A stretch of DNA of 6,295 bases, from NCBI GenBank assembly GCA_947457285.1, contig CANGVZ010000132.1, forward strand, positions 1-6,295, read 5' to 3'. The notes below the pieces were generated by a model that was not told where the DNA came from, made no database searches, and saw only the letters and a program-made list of their open reading frames with translations. The first letter of the stretch is position 1. Each line of letters opens with the position of its first letter. Position numbers and translations under genes: made by a program. Positions 6,206-6,295 of this stretch are shown here, in pieces. The stretch comes from Flavobacteriales bacterium (GTDB lineage Bacteria > Bacteroidota > Bacteroidia > Flavobacteriales_D > Sanyastnellaceae).

Positions 6206-6295
6206 TTGAAAACAACCCTTACCCTTATTGTATTTTGCCTCTTAAGTATCTGCTCTGTTGGACAAAAAACACTACTCATCCCGCCGGTCATCAAA
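6206..6295 (+). CDS. Start of a secreted or periplasmic protein gene, 5' fragment
   Basis: Thirty codons run in frame to the window end, beginning at a TTG. The only alternatives upstream are ruled out by an in-frame TAA at 6197-6199, and no ATG occurs in the fragment. The product is a clear signal peptide: LysThrThr, a hydrophobic core (LeuThrLeuIleValPheCysLeuLeuSerIleCys), then SerValGlyGln as a likely signal peptidase I site, followed by LysThrLeuLeuIleProProValIleLys. Gly-Gln or Ala-Gln at the cleavage site is common in Bacteroidota exported proteins. The Cys after LeuSerIle is a poor lipobox because Ile is at the position before it. The mature function cannot be told from so little. It is divergent from the Ccm operon. 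Confidence 0.6.
   Translation, partial: MKTTLTLIVFCLLSICSVGQKTLLIPPVIK

Noticed and set aside
6112..6294. Minus-strand open frame of 60 codons at the right end
   Set aside because: It overlaps the start of ccmB in another frame and the signal-peptide gene on the other strand, and its product has no recognisable pattern.

Overview
The window carries a cytochrome c maturation (Ccm, System I) operon on the minus strand, flanked on the left by the end of a convergent transporter gene and on the right by the start of a divergent gene for a secreted protein. The organism is most likely a member of the Bacteroidota (Flavobacteriales/Cytophagales-like). The signs are the style of the Ccm proteins (an oversized CcmF, a CcmE with CPSKY, a CcmC with WGAWWTND), mostly weak or absent Shine-Dalgarno sequences, A-rich starts, and a TAnnTTTG-type promoter element. 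The exact lineage cannot be read from the sequence.

Layout, left to right: 1-496 (+) is the C-terminal part of an EamA/DMT-family membrane transporter. It meets, tail to tail, a 131-residue four-helix membrane protein at 501-896 (-). Both stop codons lie inside one AT-rich palindrome that is probably a two-way terminator. Reading the minus strand in the direction of transcription, the operon runs ccmB (6155-5493), ccmC (5456-4395), ccmD-like (4405-4190), ccmE (4193-3780), ccmF (3756-883), then the small membrane protein gene (896-501). Spacing is tight: a 36-nt gap, an 11-nt overlap, a 4-nt ATGA overlap, a 23-nt gap and a 14-nt overlap. At 6206-6295 (+) a divergent gene begins with a signal peptide and runs off the window.

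Known roles in the pathway: CcmB is the membrane part of the CcmAB ATPase that releases holo-CcmE. CcmC (with CcmD) loads heme onto the chaperone CcmE. CcmF takes heme from CcmE and attaches it to apocytochrome c. ccmA, ccmG, ccmH and ccmI are not in the window. CcmE carries Cys-x-x-x-Tyr instead of the usual His-x-x-x-Tyr, which points to the variant called System I*.

The main points for a second look are the Cys-type CcmE, an Ig-like periplasmic domain inserted in CcmC, the altered tryptophan-rich motif of CcmC, the large periplasmic domain of CcmF, and the uncharacterised membrane protein coupled to ccmF. I see no wholly new system, RNA gene, mobile element or CRISPR array. Most of the window is a conserved housekeeping operon with lineage-specific elaborations.
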